Origin: Lacinutrix venerupis
GTDB lineage: Bacteria; Bacteroidota; Bacteroidia; Flavobacteriales; Flavobacteriaceae
DNA: 64,000 nt
Reading direction: 5' to 3'
Assembly (NCBI RefSeq): GCF_003663945.1
Contig: NZ_RCCH01000009.1
Span: 51,938 to 115,937, forward strand
Under the pieces are notes generated by a model. It made no database searches. It saw nothing but the letters and a program-made list of their open reading frames with translations, and was not told where the DNA came from. How positions within the stretch are numbered: position 1 is the first letter of the stretch; every line of letters starts with the position of its first letter. The translations under genes were made by a program, and so were the position numbers. This document shows, in pieces, positions 9,501-18,596 of this stretch.

Positions 9501-9913
9501 ATGAAACACTTTAAAAAATTATCATCCTAATTTTAGTATCAATTATATTCTCCTCTTGCGAAAACAATGATGTAAGCACGGACGAACCTACTTTATCAAA
9601 TGCTGAAAAAACGCGAATTATTAAATTATTAGAAACCGATTTTTCAGCAAAAAGCGCAACTCCTTTTGTTTTTAAATCTTCAGAAGTTATTAAAATTGAT
9701 GACGTGTATTATTTAAGATCGTATCATGAAGAAACAACAACAACAACAAGTTTATTAGCAATAGATGCTAAAAATAATTTAATTTTTGATGGTGTATCAT
9801 GTACTAGTGTTTCTTGTTCAAGTAGTGCTACTGGCTGTGTACCAAATCAAAAAATTGGATGTACGAAATGTTCTGAAGGAACGAAGGATTGTAAAAGAAC
9901 GATTCATGGTTAA
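9501..9913 (+). pseudogene. Frameshifted small Cys-rich lipoprotein
   Basis: The ATG at 9501 reads MKHFKKLSS and stops at codon 10. One base over, the frame is open from 9515 to 9913 and reads IIILILVSIIFSSCENND, a hydrophobic signal ending in an SSC lipobox, then an acidic stretch and a Cys-rich C-terminus (CTSVSC, GC, GCTKC, DC). Adding one A to the A6 tract at 9513-9518 would join the two into a normal lipoprotein of about 137 aa. It may be a true single-base deletion, a phase-variable tract, or a sequencing error. Apart from the frame it looks intact and has its own terminator. Family not recognised. Confidence 0.6.
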
Positions 9914-9935
9914 TACGAATTAAACGAAATTACCT

Positions 9936-9964
9936 AAAGCCTAAGTTTTACTTAGGCTTTTTTA
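9936..9964. terminator. Bidirectional terminator between lipoprotein remnant and phosphoesterase
   Basis: AAAGCCTAAG-tttta-CTTAGGCTTT with T-run; convergent genes end on both sides. Confidence 0.85.
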
Positions 9965-10459
9965 ATACCTTTTAGGAAATTCTATAACTTCCAAATTTTC
10001 AATTTTTTTACCATCTATTGTAAAGCGTAACATCGTTCTTACGTTATGAAAACCATGTTTACCAACTGCGCCTGGATTCATATGTATTAAATTAAGTTTT
10101 TTATCTGGCATTACTTTAAGAATATGCGAATGTCCGCATATAAAAATTCGAGGTGGATTTTTATATATTTCTTCTCTAACTCTTATATTGTATTTATTAG
10201 GGTAGCCACCAATATGGGTTATCCAAACATCTACACCTTCACACATAAATCTATTGTTTTCAGGAAATTCTAAACGTACTTTATCACCATCTATATTACC
10301 ATGAACACCACGTAATGGCTTTAATTTTGAAATTGCATCTGTAACTTTTAAATCGCCAATGTCTCCTGCATGCCAAACCTCATCGGCTTGCTTAACGTAT
10401 TTTAAAATATCATCATCAATATAACTGTGTGTATCTGAAAGTAGAAGTATTTTTTTCAT
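9962..10459 (-). CDS. YfcE-type metallophosphoesterase
   Basis: 165-aa small cytoplasmic metallophosphoesterase. The metal-binding motifs of the calcineurin-like fold are present in order: D-x-H in LLSDTHSYID (residues 7-13), GDIGD (32-36), GNID (55-58), H in ITHIGGYP, and GHSH (109-112). Length fits the YfcE/MJ0936 group of phosphodiesterases; the natural substrate is unknown. The gene is divergent from truA. Confidence 0.9.
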   Translation of the reverse strand: MKKILLLSDTHSYIDDDILKYVKQADEVWHAGDIGDLKVTDAISKLKPLRGVHGNIDGDKVRLEFPENNRFMCEGVDVWITHIGGYPNKYNIRVREEIYKNPPRIFICGHSHILKVMPDKKLNLIHMNPGAVGKHGFHNVRTMLRFTIDGKKIENLEVIEFPKRY

Positions 10460-10524
10460 GCTTACTTTCCGCGAAAGCGGTAATCTTTTTATTTTTTTAG
10501 CATTTCTTTAGGAACAAAAACAAT

Positions 10525-10532
10525 TATCTTTG
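10525..10532 (+). promoter_or_regulatory. -7 promoter box of truA
   Basis: TATCTTTG, exact TAnnTTTG, 31 bp before the TTG start codon of truA. Confidence 0.5.
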
Positions 10533-10563
10533 TGTCTTTAAAAAAACAAAAATACAAGTTTCT

Positions 10564-11307
10564 TTGCGATATTTTATAGAACTTTCATACAACGGAAAAG
10601 CATATCATGGTTGGCAAATTCAGCCTAACGCTATATCGGTGCAAGAAGTTTTAGAAAAAGGTCTTTCTACTTTATTAAAAGAACCTATAGCTACTATGGG
10701 AGCTGGCAGAACTGATGCGGGAGTGCATGCTACGCAACTATTCGCTCATTTTGACACTGAAATTATTTTTGATACTCCTAAGCTTATTTATAAATTAAAT
10801 TCGTTTTTACCTGAGGATATTTCAATTCAAAATATTTTTGAAGTAAAACCTGATGCACATGCAAGGTTTCATGCTTTAAGCAGACAATATTTATATAGAA
10901 TTGCCTTAGAAAAAAATCCTTTTAATACAGAACAAGCTTTTTTATTAAAGCCAAAATTAAATATCAACAAGGTTAGAGAGGCTACCAAAATATTATTGGA
11001 GTATAAAAACTTTCAATGTTTTTCTAAGAGCAATACAGATGTAAAAACTTATAATTGTAATATAATGAAAGCCGAATGGAAGATTGTAGATAATGAGCTT
11101 CATTTTACAATTAAAGCAGATCGTTTTTTACGAAATATGGTTCGTGCTATTGTAGGAACGCTTATTAATATTGGAATTGGTAAATTTGAAGTTGAATCGA
11201 TGCACGATATTATAAAATCTAAAAACAGAAGCGAAGCTGGTTTTTCGGTTCCGGCACATGCTTTATATTTAACAGCAATTGAATATCCTGAAAACATAAA
11301 AAAATAA
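10564..11307 (+). CDS. truA: tRNA pseudouridine(38-40) synthase
   Basis: Isomerises uridines 38-40 in the anticodon arm of tRNAs. 247 aa. It begins with a TTG codon (LRYFIELSYNGKAYHGWQ), since no ATG lies upstream in frame and the conserved N-terminal motif starts immediately. The catalytic aspartate is D51 in GAGRTDAGVHATQ, and the C-terminal block FLRNMVRAIVGTLI is intact. The ABC exporter gene follows after 2 bp, so the two form an operon. Confidence 0.95.
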   Translation: MRYFIELSYNGKAYHGWQIQPNAISVQEVLEKGLSTLLKEPIATMGAGRTDAGVHATQLFAHFDTEIIFDTPKLIYKLNSFLPEDISIQNIFEVKPDAHARFHALSRQYLYRIALEKNPFNTEQAFLLKPKLNINKVREATKILLEYKNFQCFSKSNTDVKTYNCNIMKAEWKIVDNELHFTIKADRFLRNMVRAIVGTLINIGIGKFEVESMHDIIKSKNRSEAGFSVPAHALYLTAIEYPENIKK

Positions 11308-11309
11308 CA

Positions 11310-13076
11310 TTGAGCAATAAAAAAGAAAACATATTTGATATTACATTATTTAAGCGTTTGTTTAAATACACAAAACCATATAGAATTGTTTTTTATGGTG
11401 TACTATTATCTGTTTTAATTATTGGAGGATTAAGTATTGCTACTCCCAAATTACTTCAAGTAGCTATAGATAACCATATAAAACTAAAAATAGAAAAAGG
11501 CTTTTTATATTACATTATTGTAATGGTTATTTTGTTGGTTTTACAAACAATATTTCAGTTCTTTTTTCAATTTTATGCTGCTTGGCTTGGCCAAAATATT
11601 GTACAAGACGTTCGTGTAATATTATTTAACCACATGCTAAAATTCAAGATGAAGTATTATGATAATTCTTCAGTTGGAATGCTTATTACACGTGCCGTAA
11701 CAGACATGGAACGTATAGCAGATATTTTTGGTCAAGGCCTGTTTATGATTATGAGAGATTTAATGGTCATGGTTGCAATTTCTGCATTTATGCTATATAC
11801 AAATCTTAAATTGAGTTTAATAGTTTTTGTAACTATGCCAATTGTTTTATATGCTACAAAGGTTTTTCAACGCTATATGAAAAAAGCGTTTGAAGAAGTT
11901 AGAACAGAGGTTTCCAACCTTAATTCTTTTGTACAAGAGCGTGTAACAGGAATGAAAATTCTACAATTATTTACAAGAGAAGCAACAGAGTATAGAAACT
12001 TTAAAGCCATAAATGAACGCCATAAAAAAGGCTGGTTAAAAACGATTTGGTACAATTCTATTTTTTTTCCAATTGCAGATTTTCTTTCTGGCATTACCTC
12101 TGGTTTAATTGTTTATTTTGGAGGTTTAATGGTTGTTATTAGCAGTACTGCAACCGCAGGTGAATTGTTTATGTTTATAATGATGATTCCACAATTATTT
12201 AGACCTCTTAGACAAATTGCAGACAAGTTTAACACATTACAAATGGGCATGGTTGCTGCTAAACGTGTGTTTAAAATAATTGATACTACTTCACAAATTA
12301 ATGATAAAGGCACAATAGAAGCTCAAGATTTTAAAGGTGCTATTACTTTTAAAGATGTTCATTTTAGTTATGTTGAAAATGAAGAAGTTTTAAAAGGAAT
12401 ATCTCTAAATGTTAAAGCTGGAGAAACTGTTGCCATTGTTGGTTCTACTGGAGCTGGAAAGTCTACAGTTATTAATTTACTAAACCGTTTTTACGAAATT
12501 AATAGTGGTGAAATTTTAGTAGATAATATAGATATTAAAACAGTTACACTAGCCTCTTTAAGAAATCAAATAGCTGTAGTTTTACAAGATGTCTTTTTGT
12601 TTGCAGATACTATTATGGGAAATATTACATTAAATCATCCAGAGATTACCGAATCTCAAGTAATACAAGCGGCAAAAGATATTGGTATTCATGATTTTAT
12701 TTCTAGTTTACCAAACGGTTATTTTTATAATGTAAAAGAGCGTGGTGCCATGTTAAGTTCTGGACAACGCCAATTAATCTCGTTTTTAAGAGCATACGTT
12801 ACAAACCCAAGTATTTTAATTTTAGACGAAGCGACTTCTTCGGTAGATTCTTACTCCGAACAATTGATACAAAACGCTACAGATAAAATTACCAAAGGCA
12901 GAACCTCTATAGTTATTGCCCATAGACTAGCAACCATACAGAAAGCAGATAAGATTATTGTTATGGATGCCGGTAAAATTGTAGAACAAGGCACTCACAA
13001 AGAATTACTTAAAAAAGAAAATGGATATTACAGAAATCTTTATGAAGTACAGTTTTTAAAAGCTGATGTTGCTTAG
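11310..13076 (+). CDS. MsbA-type ABC exporter (half-transporter)
   Basis: 588 aa, one membrane domain fused to one ATPase, so it would act as a homodimer in the inner membrane. Six hydrophobic segments lie within residues 20-320. The nucleotide-binding domain has Walker A GSTGAGKST, the ABC signature as LSSGQRQ, Walker B ILILDEATSSVDS and the switch AHRLA. It starts with TTG at 11310, two bases after the truA stop; no better start exists. Family members flip lipids, peptides or drugs, and the substrate here is not evident. It converges on cdaA. Confidence 0.92.
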   Translation: MSNKKENIFDITLFKRLFKYTKPYRIVFYGVLLSVLIIGGLSIATPKLLQVAIDNHIKLKIEKGFLYYIIVMVILLVLQTIFQFFFQFYAAWLGQNIVQDVRVILFNHMLKFKMKYYDNSSVGMLITRAVTDMERIADIFGQGLFMIMRDLMVMVAISAFMLYTNLKLSLIVFVTMPIVLYATKVFQRYMKKAFEEVRTEVSNLNSFVQERVTGMKILQLFTREATEYRNFKAINERHKKGWLKTIWYNSIFFPIADFLSGITSGLIVYFGGLMVVISSTATAGELFMFIMMIPQLFRPLRQIADKFNTLQMGMVAAKRVFKIIDTTSQINDKGTIEAQDFKGAITFKDVHFSYVENEEVLKGISLNVKAGETVAIVGSTGAGKSTVINLLNRFYEINSGEILVDNIDIKTVTLASLRNQIAVVLQDVFLFADTIMGNITLNHPEITESQVIQAAKDIGIHDFISSLPNGYFYNVKERGAMLSSGQRQLISFLRAYVTNPSILILDEATSSVDSYSEQLIQNATDKITKGRTSIVIAHRLATIQKADKIIVMDAGKIVEQGTHKELLKKENGYYRNLYEVQFLKADVA

Positions 13077-13096
13077 TAAAATGTTTTTTTAAACTA

Positions 13097-13888
13097 TTAA
13101 ATTAAATCTTCTTTAATTAAATCTATTAGTTCTGTAGTATCTTTAAAATCTACAAATGTTCCGTTTCTAAAACAAGAAATCTGTCCTGTTTCTTCACTAA
13201 CTGTTATTGCAATAGCATCGGTTTTTTCGGTAATACCAACTGCTGCTCTATGCCTTAACCCAAAACGTTGCGGTATAGTTTTCTCGTTATTTACTGGTAA
13301 TATTACACGTGTTGCTTTAACAACGTTATTTTCTATAATAATAGCTCCATCATGAAGCGGACTGTTTTTAAAAAAAATACTTTCTATAATTGGTTGTGTA
13401 ACTTTAATATTCATTTCGTCTCCTGTAGTGACCAAAAAATCAAGATTATTTTCGCGTTCTAATACTATTAGTGCTCCTGTTTTTGTTGTTGACATTTTAT
13501 TACATGCAGCAATAATAACATCTATATCTGTAGAAGAGGAAGATACGCCTTCCATTTTTAAAAACTTTAAATGCTTTAAAAACCCACGTTTACTAGCAAA
13601 ATTGGTAGACCCAATCATTAATAAAAACTTCCTAACCTCTTGCTGAAACACAACTATTAATGCTATAAAACCAACACTTATAAAACCTCCAAGTATTTTT
13701 GTTAGTAATACCATTTGTAATGCTTCTACAATTAAATAGATAAAGTAGATAACAACAATTCCTAAAAAAATATTTATTGCTACAGTGCCTCTTACTAACC
13801 TATATACATAGTATAAAAGCAAAGCAACAAGGAAGACATCTATATAGTCTTTAATACCGAAGTTTAAAATGTTGTCGAAAATTTCCAA
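13097..13888 (-). CDS. cdaA: Diadenylate cyclase (c-di-AMP synthase)
   Basis: 263-aa membrane-bound enzyme making cyclic di-AMP from two ATP. Three N-terminal transmembrane segments (about residues 16-32, 38-58, 66-84) precede the DAC domain with SPLHDGA (176-182, catalytic DGA) and GLRHRAA (210-216). Length matches the CdaA class. It lies downstream of folP and a lipoprotein gene in the same orientation, the common flavobacterial folP-cdaA pairing. c-di-AMP usually controls potassium and turgor; no effector is visible here. Confidence 0.95.
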   Translation of the reverse strand: MEIFDNILNFGIKDYIDVFLVALLLYYVYRLVRGTVAINIFLGIVVIYFIYLIVEALQMVLLTKILGGFISVGFIALIVVFQQEVRKFLLMIGSTNFASKRGFLKHLKFLKMEGVSSSSTDIDVIIAACNKMSTTKTGALIVLERENNLDFLVTTGDEMNIKVTQPIIESIFFKNSPLHDGAIIIENNVVKATRVILPVNNEKTIPQRFGLRHRAAVGITEKTDAIAITVSEETGQISCFRNGTFVDFKDTTELIDLIKEDLI

Positions 13889-13923
13889 TAGAGAATGGTT
13901 TTTGTAAATTTAATGAAATTGAG

Positions 13924-14592
13924 TTAATCTGAAATAAATTCTGAATTGCTAATTTTTAAGTTATCTATTTCTGCACTTAATAATAATGCTTTAATTGTAA
14001 TATAGTCTTGAAAACTAATATTTTTGATAAAAGATAGAGTTAACATATTCTGAAGTTTTGCTTTTTCACTTAAATCCTGAAGCACTTCAATTACATTTTT
14101 AAAATCTGTTTTAATTATTTTTCTATTTGTATCAACAATTTGAATTTGTTTCTCTTTATCCACTATTAAATGATAGATATCATAATCATTTTCAAGTTCT
14201 ACATCTTCATCTCCTACTCTATAAACAACATCTGTAAAATCAATAAATCCTAAATTTTTAATACTTGTATCGTTACAAGTATAGTAATTTCGAGCATTTT
14301 CGTTTTTATGGCTTGAGTTTCGTTTTTTGTTTTGCAGTTTTTTTATTGCTGGAATTACTTGTTTTAAAGTTAAACGCTTGTCTACATTAACTAACCAATT
14401 AGTCGAGATTATTAAATTAGCTCTGTTTAAATCTAAACTATCTGGTTTTGTTTCATCGTAAAAAAGATAGGCTGGAGACACATCTTTAATCTCAGTAATT
14501 TTAGCGTTTTGTATTTCTGGAAGCAATACAGCTTTCTTTTTTCCACAAGCGCATAAAACTAATAGGCATAAAGCAAATAATATTTTTTTCAT
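13924..14592 (-). CDS. Lipoprotein of unknown function between folP and cdaA
   Basis: 222 aa with signal peptide and lipobox LCAC (residues 13-16), so probably an outer or inner membrane lipoprotein. The remainder is soluble, moderately charged, with no motif I recognise. It begins one base after the folP stop and ends 35 bp before cdaA, so the three are probably one transcript. A functional tie to c-di-AMP is only suggested by position. Confidence 0.75.
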   Translation of the reverse strand: MKKILFALCLLVLCACGKKKAVLLPEIQNAKITEIKDVSPAYLFYDETKPDSLDLNRANLIISTNWLVNVDKRLTLKQVIPAIKKLQNKKRNSSHKNENARNYYTCNDTSIKNLGFIDFTDVVYRVGDEDVELENDYDIYHLIVDKEKQIQIVDTNRKIIKTDFKNVIEVLQDLSEKAKLQNMLTLSFIKNISFQDYITIKALLLSAEIDNLKISNSEFISD

Positions 14593-15414
14593 TTATTTAA
14601 GTTTATTAAAAAGCGTAACACATTCCATCGCCTCTTTTACATCGTGAACACGTAAAATAGCTGCACCTTTTTGTAAAGCAATCATGTTTAATGCTGTAGT
14701 GCCATTTAATGCTTCGGTTGGACTGGTTTGCAATATTTTGTATATCATAGATTTTCTAGATAATCCTGCCAAGAAAGGTAAATTGGTTATTTTAAAGCCT
14801 TCTAAAATGTTTAGTAATTCGAAATTCTGCTCTGTAGTTTTAGCAAATCCGAAACCTGGATCTAAAATAATATCTTTTATACCTAATGCTCTTGCTTTAG
14901 TTATTCTTTCAGAAAAATAAAAAAGTATATCTTTTAAAATATCATTATAGTTAGTTTGTTGCTGCATAGTTTTTGGTGTGCCACGCATGTGCATCATAAT
15001 GTAAGGTACATTTAAATTAGCAACCGTTTCCAACATTTTTTCGTCTAAAAGTCCTGCCGAAATATCGTTTACCAAAGCAGCTCCTTTGTCTATACATTGT
15101 TTTGCAACTTCAGCACGAAACGTATCTACAGAAATTACAATATCTGGAAAATGCTTCAATAACACATCTATTATTGGAAGTATGCGGTTTAATTCTTCAT
15201 CTACAGAAACCTCATCTGCGTTTGGTTTAGAACTGTATGCGCCAACATCTATAAAAGTAGCGCCTTCTTCCAGCATTATTTTTACTCGATTAACAATTTT
15301 AGATTCTTCTTTATATACTCCACCATCGTAAAAAGAATCTGGTGTAACATTAAGAATACCCATTATTTTTGGTGTAGATAAATCTATAAGTTTTCCTTTG
15401 CAATTAATGGTCAT
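14593..15414 (-). CDS. folP: Dihydropteroate synthase
   Basis: Folate pathway enzyme joining p-aminobenzoate to hydroxymethyl-dihydropterin diphosphate, the target of sulfonamides. 273 aa from the chosen ATG complementary to 15412-15414 (MTINCKGKLIDL). An upstream in-frame GTG (15444) would add ten residues not expected for the family. Motifs: GILNVTPDSFYDGG, ISVDTFRAEVA, LVNDISAG, DPGFGFAKT and LAGLSRK. All loops of the TIM barrel appear complete. Confidence 0.94.
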   Translation of the reverse strand: MTINCKGKLIDLSTPKIMGILNVTPDSFYDGGVYKEESKIVNRVKIMLEEGATFIDVGAYSSKPNADEVSVDEELNRILPIIDVLLKHFPDIVISVDTFRAEVAKQCIDKGAALVNDISAGLLDEKMLETVANLNVPYIMMHMRGTPKTMQQQTNYNDILKDILFYFSERITKARALGIKDIILDPGFGFAKTTEQNFELLNILEGFKITNLPFLAGLSRKSMIYKILQTSPTEALNGTTALNMIALQKGAAILRVHDVKEAMECVTLFNKLK

Positions 15415-15519
15415 TTGTACCTTTATCTTTGTAGTTTGTATCACATTTAAAAAGTATAAACATGAAACCTTGAATTTTAGACAATTTTATGCGAAATTTA
15501 CGCAAATTTGTAACAACAT

Positions 15520-16062
15520 ATGCAAGATACTTCAAAACAATACGATGCGGTTATAGAAACTTGTCGTAATCTATTTATTAATAAAATGAGCGATTATGGC
15601 AGTGCTTGGCGCATTTTAAGACTACCATCTCTTACAGATCAAATTTTTATAAAAGCACAACGCATTAGAGGTTTACAACAAAATGATGTTAGAAAAGTTG
15701 ACGAAGGTGAGCAAAGTGAGTTTATAGGTATAATAAACTATTGTATTATGGCGCTTATTCAATTAGAAAAAGGTGTTGTAGAACAGCCAGATTTATCTAC
15801 TAGAGAAGCAACTATTTTATACGATGAAAAAGTAGCGACCACCAAACAATTAATGCAAGACAAAAATCACGATTATGGTGAAGCTTGGAGAGATATGCGC
15901 GTAAGCTCTTTAACCGATTTAATTTTACAGAAACTACTTAGAGTTAAACAGATAGAAGATAATGCTGGCAAAACAATTGTAAGCGAAGGTATTGATGCTA
16001 ATTATCAAGACATGATTAATTACGCCATTTTTGCTATGATACATTTAAACGAGAATAACTAA
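15520..16062 (+). CDS. DUF1599 family protein
   Basis: 180 aa made of two similar halves. MSDYGSAWRILRLPSLTDQI (residues ~24-43) recurs as NHDYGEAWRDMRVSSLTDLI (~119-138), an internal duplication typical of DUF1599. No signal or membrane segment. Function is unknown; the repeated DYG-AW-R motif suggests conserved binding sites. It is divergent from folP and followed by a DoxX-type gene, an arrangement conserved in Flavobacteriaceae. Confidence 0.85.
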   Translation: MQDTSKQYDAVIETCRNLFINKMSDYGSAWRILRLPSLTDQIFIKAQRIRGLQQNDVRKVDEGEQSEFIGIINYCIMALIQLEKGVVEQPDLSTREATILYDEKVATTKQLMQDKNHDYGEAWRDMRVSSLTDLILQKLLRVKQIEDNAGKTIVSEGIDANYQDMINYAIFAMIHLNENN

Positions 16063-16099
16063 AACATATAGCTGCTTTAGCAGAAACAATAACACATTT

Positions 16100-17431
16100 A
16101 TGAAATACTTAGTAAACATTTGTAGAATATTAGTTGGAGGATTATTTATCTTTTCTGGATTAATAAAATTAAATGATCCTTTAGGGTTTTCATATAAACT
16201 AGAAGAGTATTTTAGTGCAGAAGTTTTAAACCTTCCTTTTTTAGAACCTTATGCTTTAGGCATTTCTGTATTTGTTGTTGTATTAGAAGTTGTACTAGGC
16301 GTTTTTCTATTAATAAGTTACAAGAAAAAATTTACCGTATGGATGTTACTAGCAATGATTGTTTTCTTTACATTCCTAACCTTTTATGCTGCATATTTTG
16401 ATGTTGTAAAAGATTGTGGATGTTTTGGTGACTTCCTTCCTATGAAACCTTGGGAAAGCTTTACTAAAGACTTAATATTGCTTATTCTTATTCTTGTATT
16501 AGTTATTGGTATTAAACACATTAAACCTGTATTTAGTAAATTCCCAACAACTATTCTTGCTTTATTAGGTTTTATTGGTAGTTTATGGTTTGGATACCAT
16601 GTGTTAATGCATTTACCAACTTGGGATTTTAGAGCTTATGCTGTAGGCAAAAATATTGCAGAAGGCATGGTTGTACCAGAAGATGCGCCAAAAGCAATAC
16701 AAGAGTTTACTTGGACTTTTAATGTTGGTGGAGAAAATGTAGAGTATGTTACAGATGGTAGCTATCCAAATGTAGATGGAGAATATGTTGGAGTAGAAAC
16801 TAAGATTATTGAAGAAGGATACGATCCTCCAGTTAAAGACTTCTCTATAGAAACTAATGAGGAAAATTTAACCGATTACTTTTTAGCAAAAGAAAACCTT
16901 ATAATTGTAGTTGCATATAACCTTGCAACCGCAAATGAAACCGGACTTAAAAACATAAAAAAAGCTACAGATAAAGCCATTGAAAATGGTTATACAGTAA
17001 TTGGTTTATCATCTTCTGGAGACGATGCAAAACAATATGCAAAAGACAAATATGGTTTTAATTTTAACTTCTACCTCTGTGATGAAAAAGCTTTAAAAAC
17101 TGTTGTTCGTTCTAATCCTGGTATTTTAAAATTAAAAAAAGGAACAGTAATACAAAAAGAACATTTTAACGATGTGGATGATTTAGAGCTACCTGTGGTT
17201 GAATCTGAGGTTGAGCCAGCAATTATTGGAGAATCAACATTATTTCTTATTAATAATACTATTTCTACAAAAGAGGATGCAGAGAATTTAGACAGTGAAA
17301 CTATTGAGCAAATGTCTGTACTAAAAGAAAGGTCTAAAGGCGATGTGCTAGACTCAATTAATGCTGCAAATAATACGTCATACACTAGTATGATTAAAAT
17401 TGAATTAAAAAAGGACGAAGAGAAAGAATAA
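16100..17431 (+). CDS. BT_3928-type DoxX family membrane protein with thioredoxin-like C-terminus
   Basis: 443 aa. The N-terminal half has about five hydrophobic helices with DoxX-like features (RILVGGLFIFSGLIKLNDP, then KDCGCFGDF). The C-terminal ~200 residues are soluble and resemble a thioredoxin/redoxin-like fold lacking a CxxC pair (LIIVVAYNLATANETGLKN). The conserved CGCFG in the membrane part is the likely redox-active Cys pair (inference). The family belongs to the DoxX/MauE-like group linked to electron transfer. It is probably co-transcribed with DUF1599, 37 bp upstream. Confidence 0.82.
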   Translation: MKYLVNICRILVGGLFIFSGLIKLNDPLGFSYKLEEYFSAEVLNLPFLEPYALGISVFVVVLEVVLGVFLLISYKKKFTVWMLLAMIVFFTFLTFYAAYFDVVKDCGCFGDFLPMKPWESFTKDLILLILILVLVIGIKHIKPVFSKFPTTILALLGFIGSLWFGYHVLMHLPTWDFRAYAVGKNIAEGMVVPEDAPKAIQEFTWTFNVGGENVEYVTDGSYPNVDGEYVGVETKIIEEGYDPPVKDFSIETNEENLTDYFLAKENLIIVVAYNLATANETGLKNIKKATDKAIENGYTVIGLSSSGDDAKQYAKDKYGFNFNFYLCDEKALKTVVRSNPGILKLKKGTVIQKEHFNDVDDLELPVVESEVEPAIIGESTLFLINNTISTKEDAENLDSETIEQMSVLKERSKGDVLDSINAANNTSYTSMIKIELKKDEEKE

Positions 17432-17478
17432 TTTTTTTTTAATATTTTGTCCTTATAACTTTACCAAATAAAAAAAAT

Positions 17479-18555
17479 CTGCTAAGCTATTTCCTAAATA
17501 AAACAATCTACGCACTACTTACATTATTTGGAGTAGTTACTGTAATATTCTTTTTATTCAACATTTTACCTGGAGATCCTGCACAGATGATGCTTGGTCA
17601 AAATGAAGATAGCGAGCAATTAGCCATCGTTAAAAAAAAATATGGGTTCGATAAATCTGTAAGTACACAATACCTATATTATTTAAACGACCTCTCTCCT
17701 ATTTCGTTTCACTCTAATAAAAAAGAAGATTATACTTATTTAAGAGAAAACAAATACACAGCAACAAGATTGTTTACAATTAACAATACAACAACTGTAT
17801 TAAAATTTCCATACTTAAGAGAATCGTTTACAAAACAAGGTAAAAAAGTAAGTAGCGTATTAACAGAAACATTACCAAACACATTTGTTTTAGCCATTTC
17901 TGCCATTACAATTGCATTACTTTTAGGAATAAGTTTAGGTACAATTTCTGCTTTAAAAAAAGATACGTTTTTAGACAAAACAATACAAATATTAAGTACT
18001 GTTGGTATGAGTGTGCCTTCTTTTTTTAGCGCCATTTTATTTGCTTGGTTTTTTGGTTTTATCCTTCACAAGTACACCAATTTAGAAATGACTGGTAGCC
18101 TTTTCGAGTTAGACAACTACGGAGAAAACGTAAATATTAAATGGAAAAACCTAATACTACCTGCATTCGTTTTAGGTATACGTCCGCTAGCTGTTGTAAT
18201 TCAGCTTATGCGAAACTCCTTACTAGAAGTATTTAATCAAGATTATATTAGAACAGCACGAGCAAAAGGTTTAAGCGAATTTCAAATTATAAAAAAACAC
18301 GCCATTAAAAACGCTTTAAATCCAGTAGTAACGGCAATATCCGGTTGGTTTGCATCTATGCTTGCTGGAGCAGTTTTTGTAGAATATATTTTTGGCTGGA
18401 ATGGCCTAGGAAAAGAAATAGTAAACGCATTAAACACATTAGATTTACCTGTAATTATGGGTTCTGTGTTAATTATTGCACTACTCTTTATAATTATCAA
18501 TATTTTTGTAGATATTATATATGCTTGGTTAGATCCAAAAGTAACATTACAATAA
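17479..18555 (+). CDS. DppB/OppB-type ABC transporter permease (start codon uncertain)
   Basis: Inner-membrane permease of a peptide/nickel-type importer. The first ATG (17587) would remove the first transmembrane helix, yet the frame is open from 17443 and reads LLSYFLNKTIYALLTLFGVV, then FFLFNILPGDPAQMMLGQ, the conserved family N-terminus. Start codons available there are only CTG (17479), TTA or ATA, so I place it at CTG 17479 (358 aa). The EAA-like loop is visible in DYIRTARAKGLSEFQIIKKHA. No DppC, ATPase or binding-protein gene is adjacent, so partners must be elsewhere. A lost ATG/TTG start or a base error are alternatives. Confidence 0.8.
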   Translation: MLSYFLNKTIYALLTLFGVVTVIFFLFNILPGDPAQMMLGQNEDSEQLAIVKKKYGFDKSVSTQYLYYLNDLSPISFHSNKKEDYTYLRENKYTATRLFTINNTTTVLKFPYLRESFTKQGKKVSSVLTETLPNTFVLAISAITIALLLGISLGTISALKKDTFLDKTIQILSTVGMSVPSFFSAILFAWFFGFILHKYTNLEMTGSLFELDNYGENVNIKWKNLILPAFVLGIRPLAVVIQLMRNSLLEVFNQDYIRTARAKGLSEFQIIKKHAIKNALNPVVTAISGWFASMLAGAVFVEYIFGWNGLGKEIVNALNTLDLPVIMGSVLIIALLFIIINIFVDIIYAWLDPKVTLQ

Positions 18556-18596
18556 AAAATTATAACTAAAAACCACCTGTATTTACAGGACATATT

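Noticed and set aside
15415..15444. GTG start ten codons upstream in folP
   Set aside because: The added residues do not belong to the family and the downstream ATG fits the usual N-terminus.
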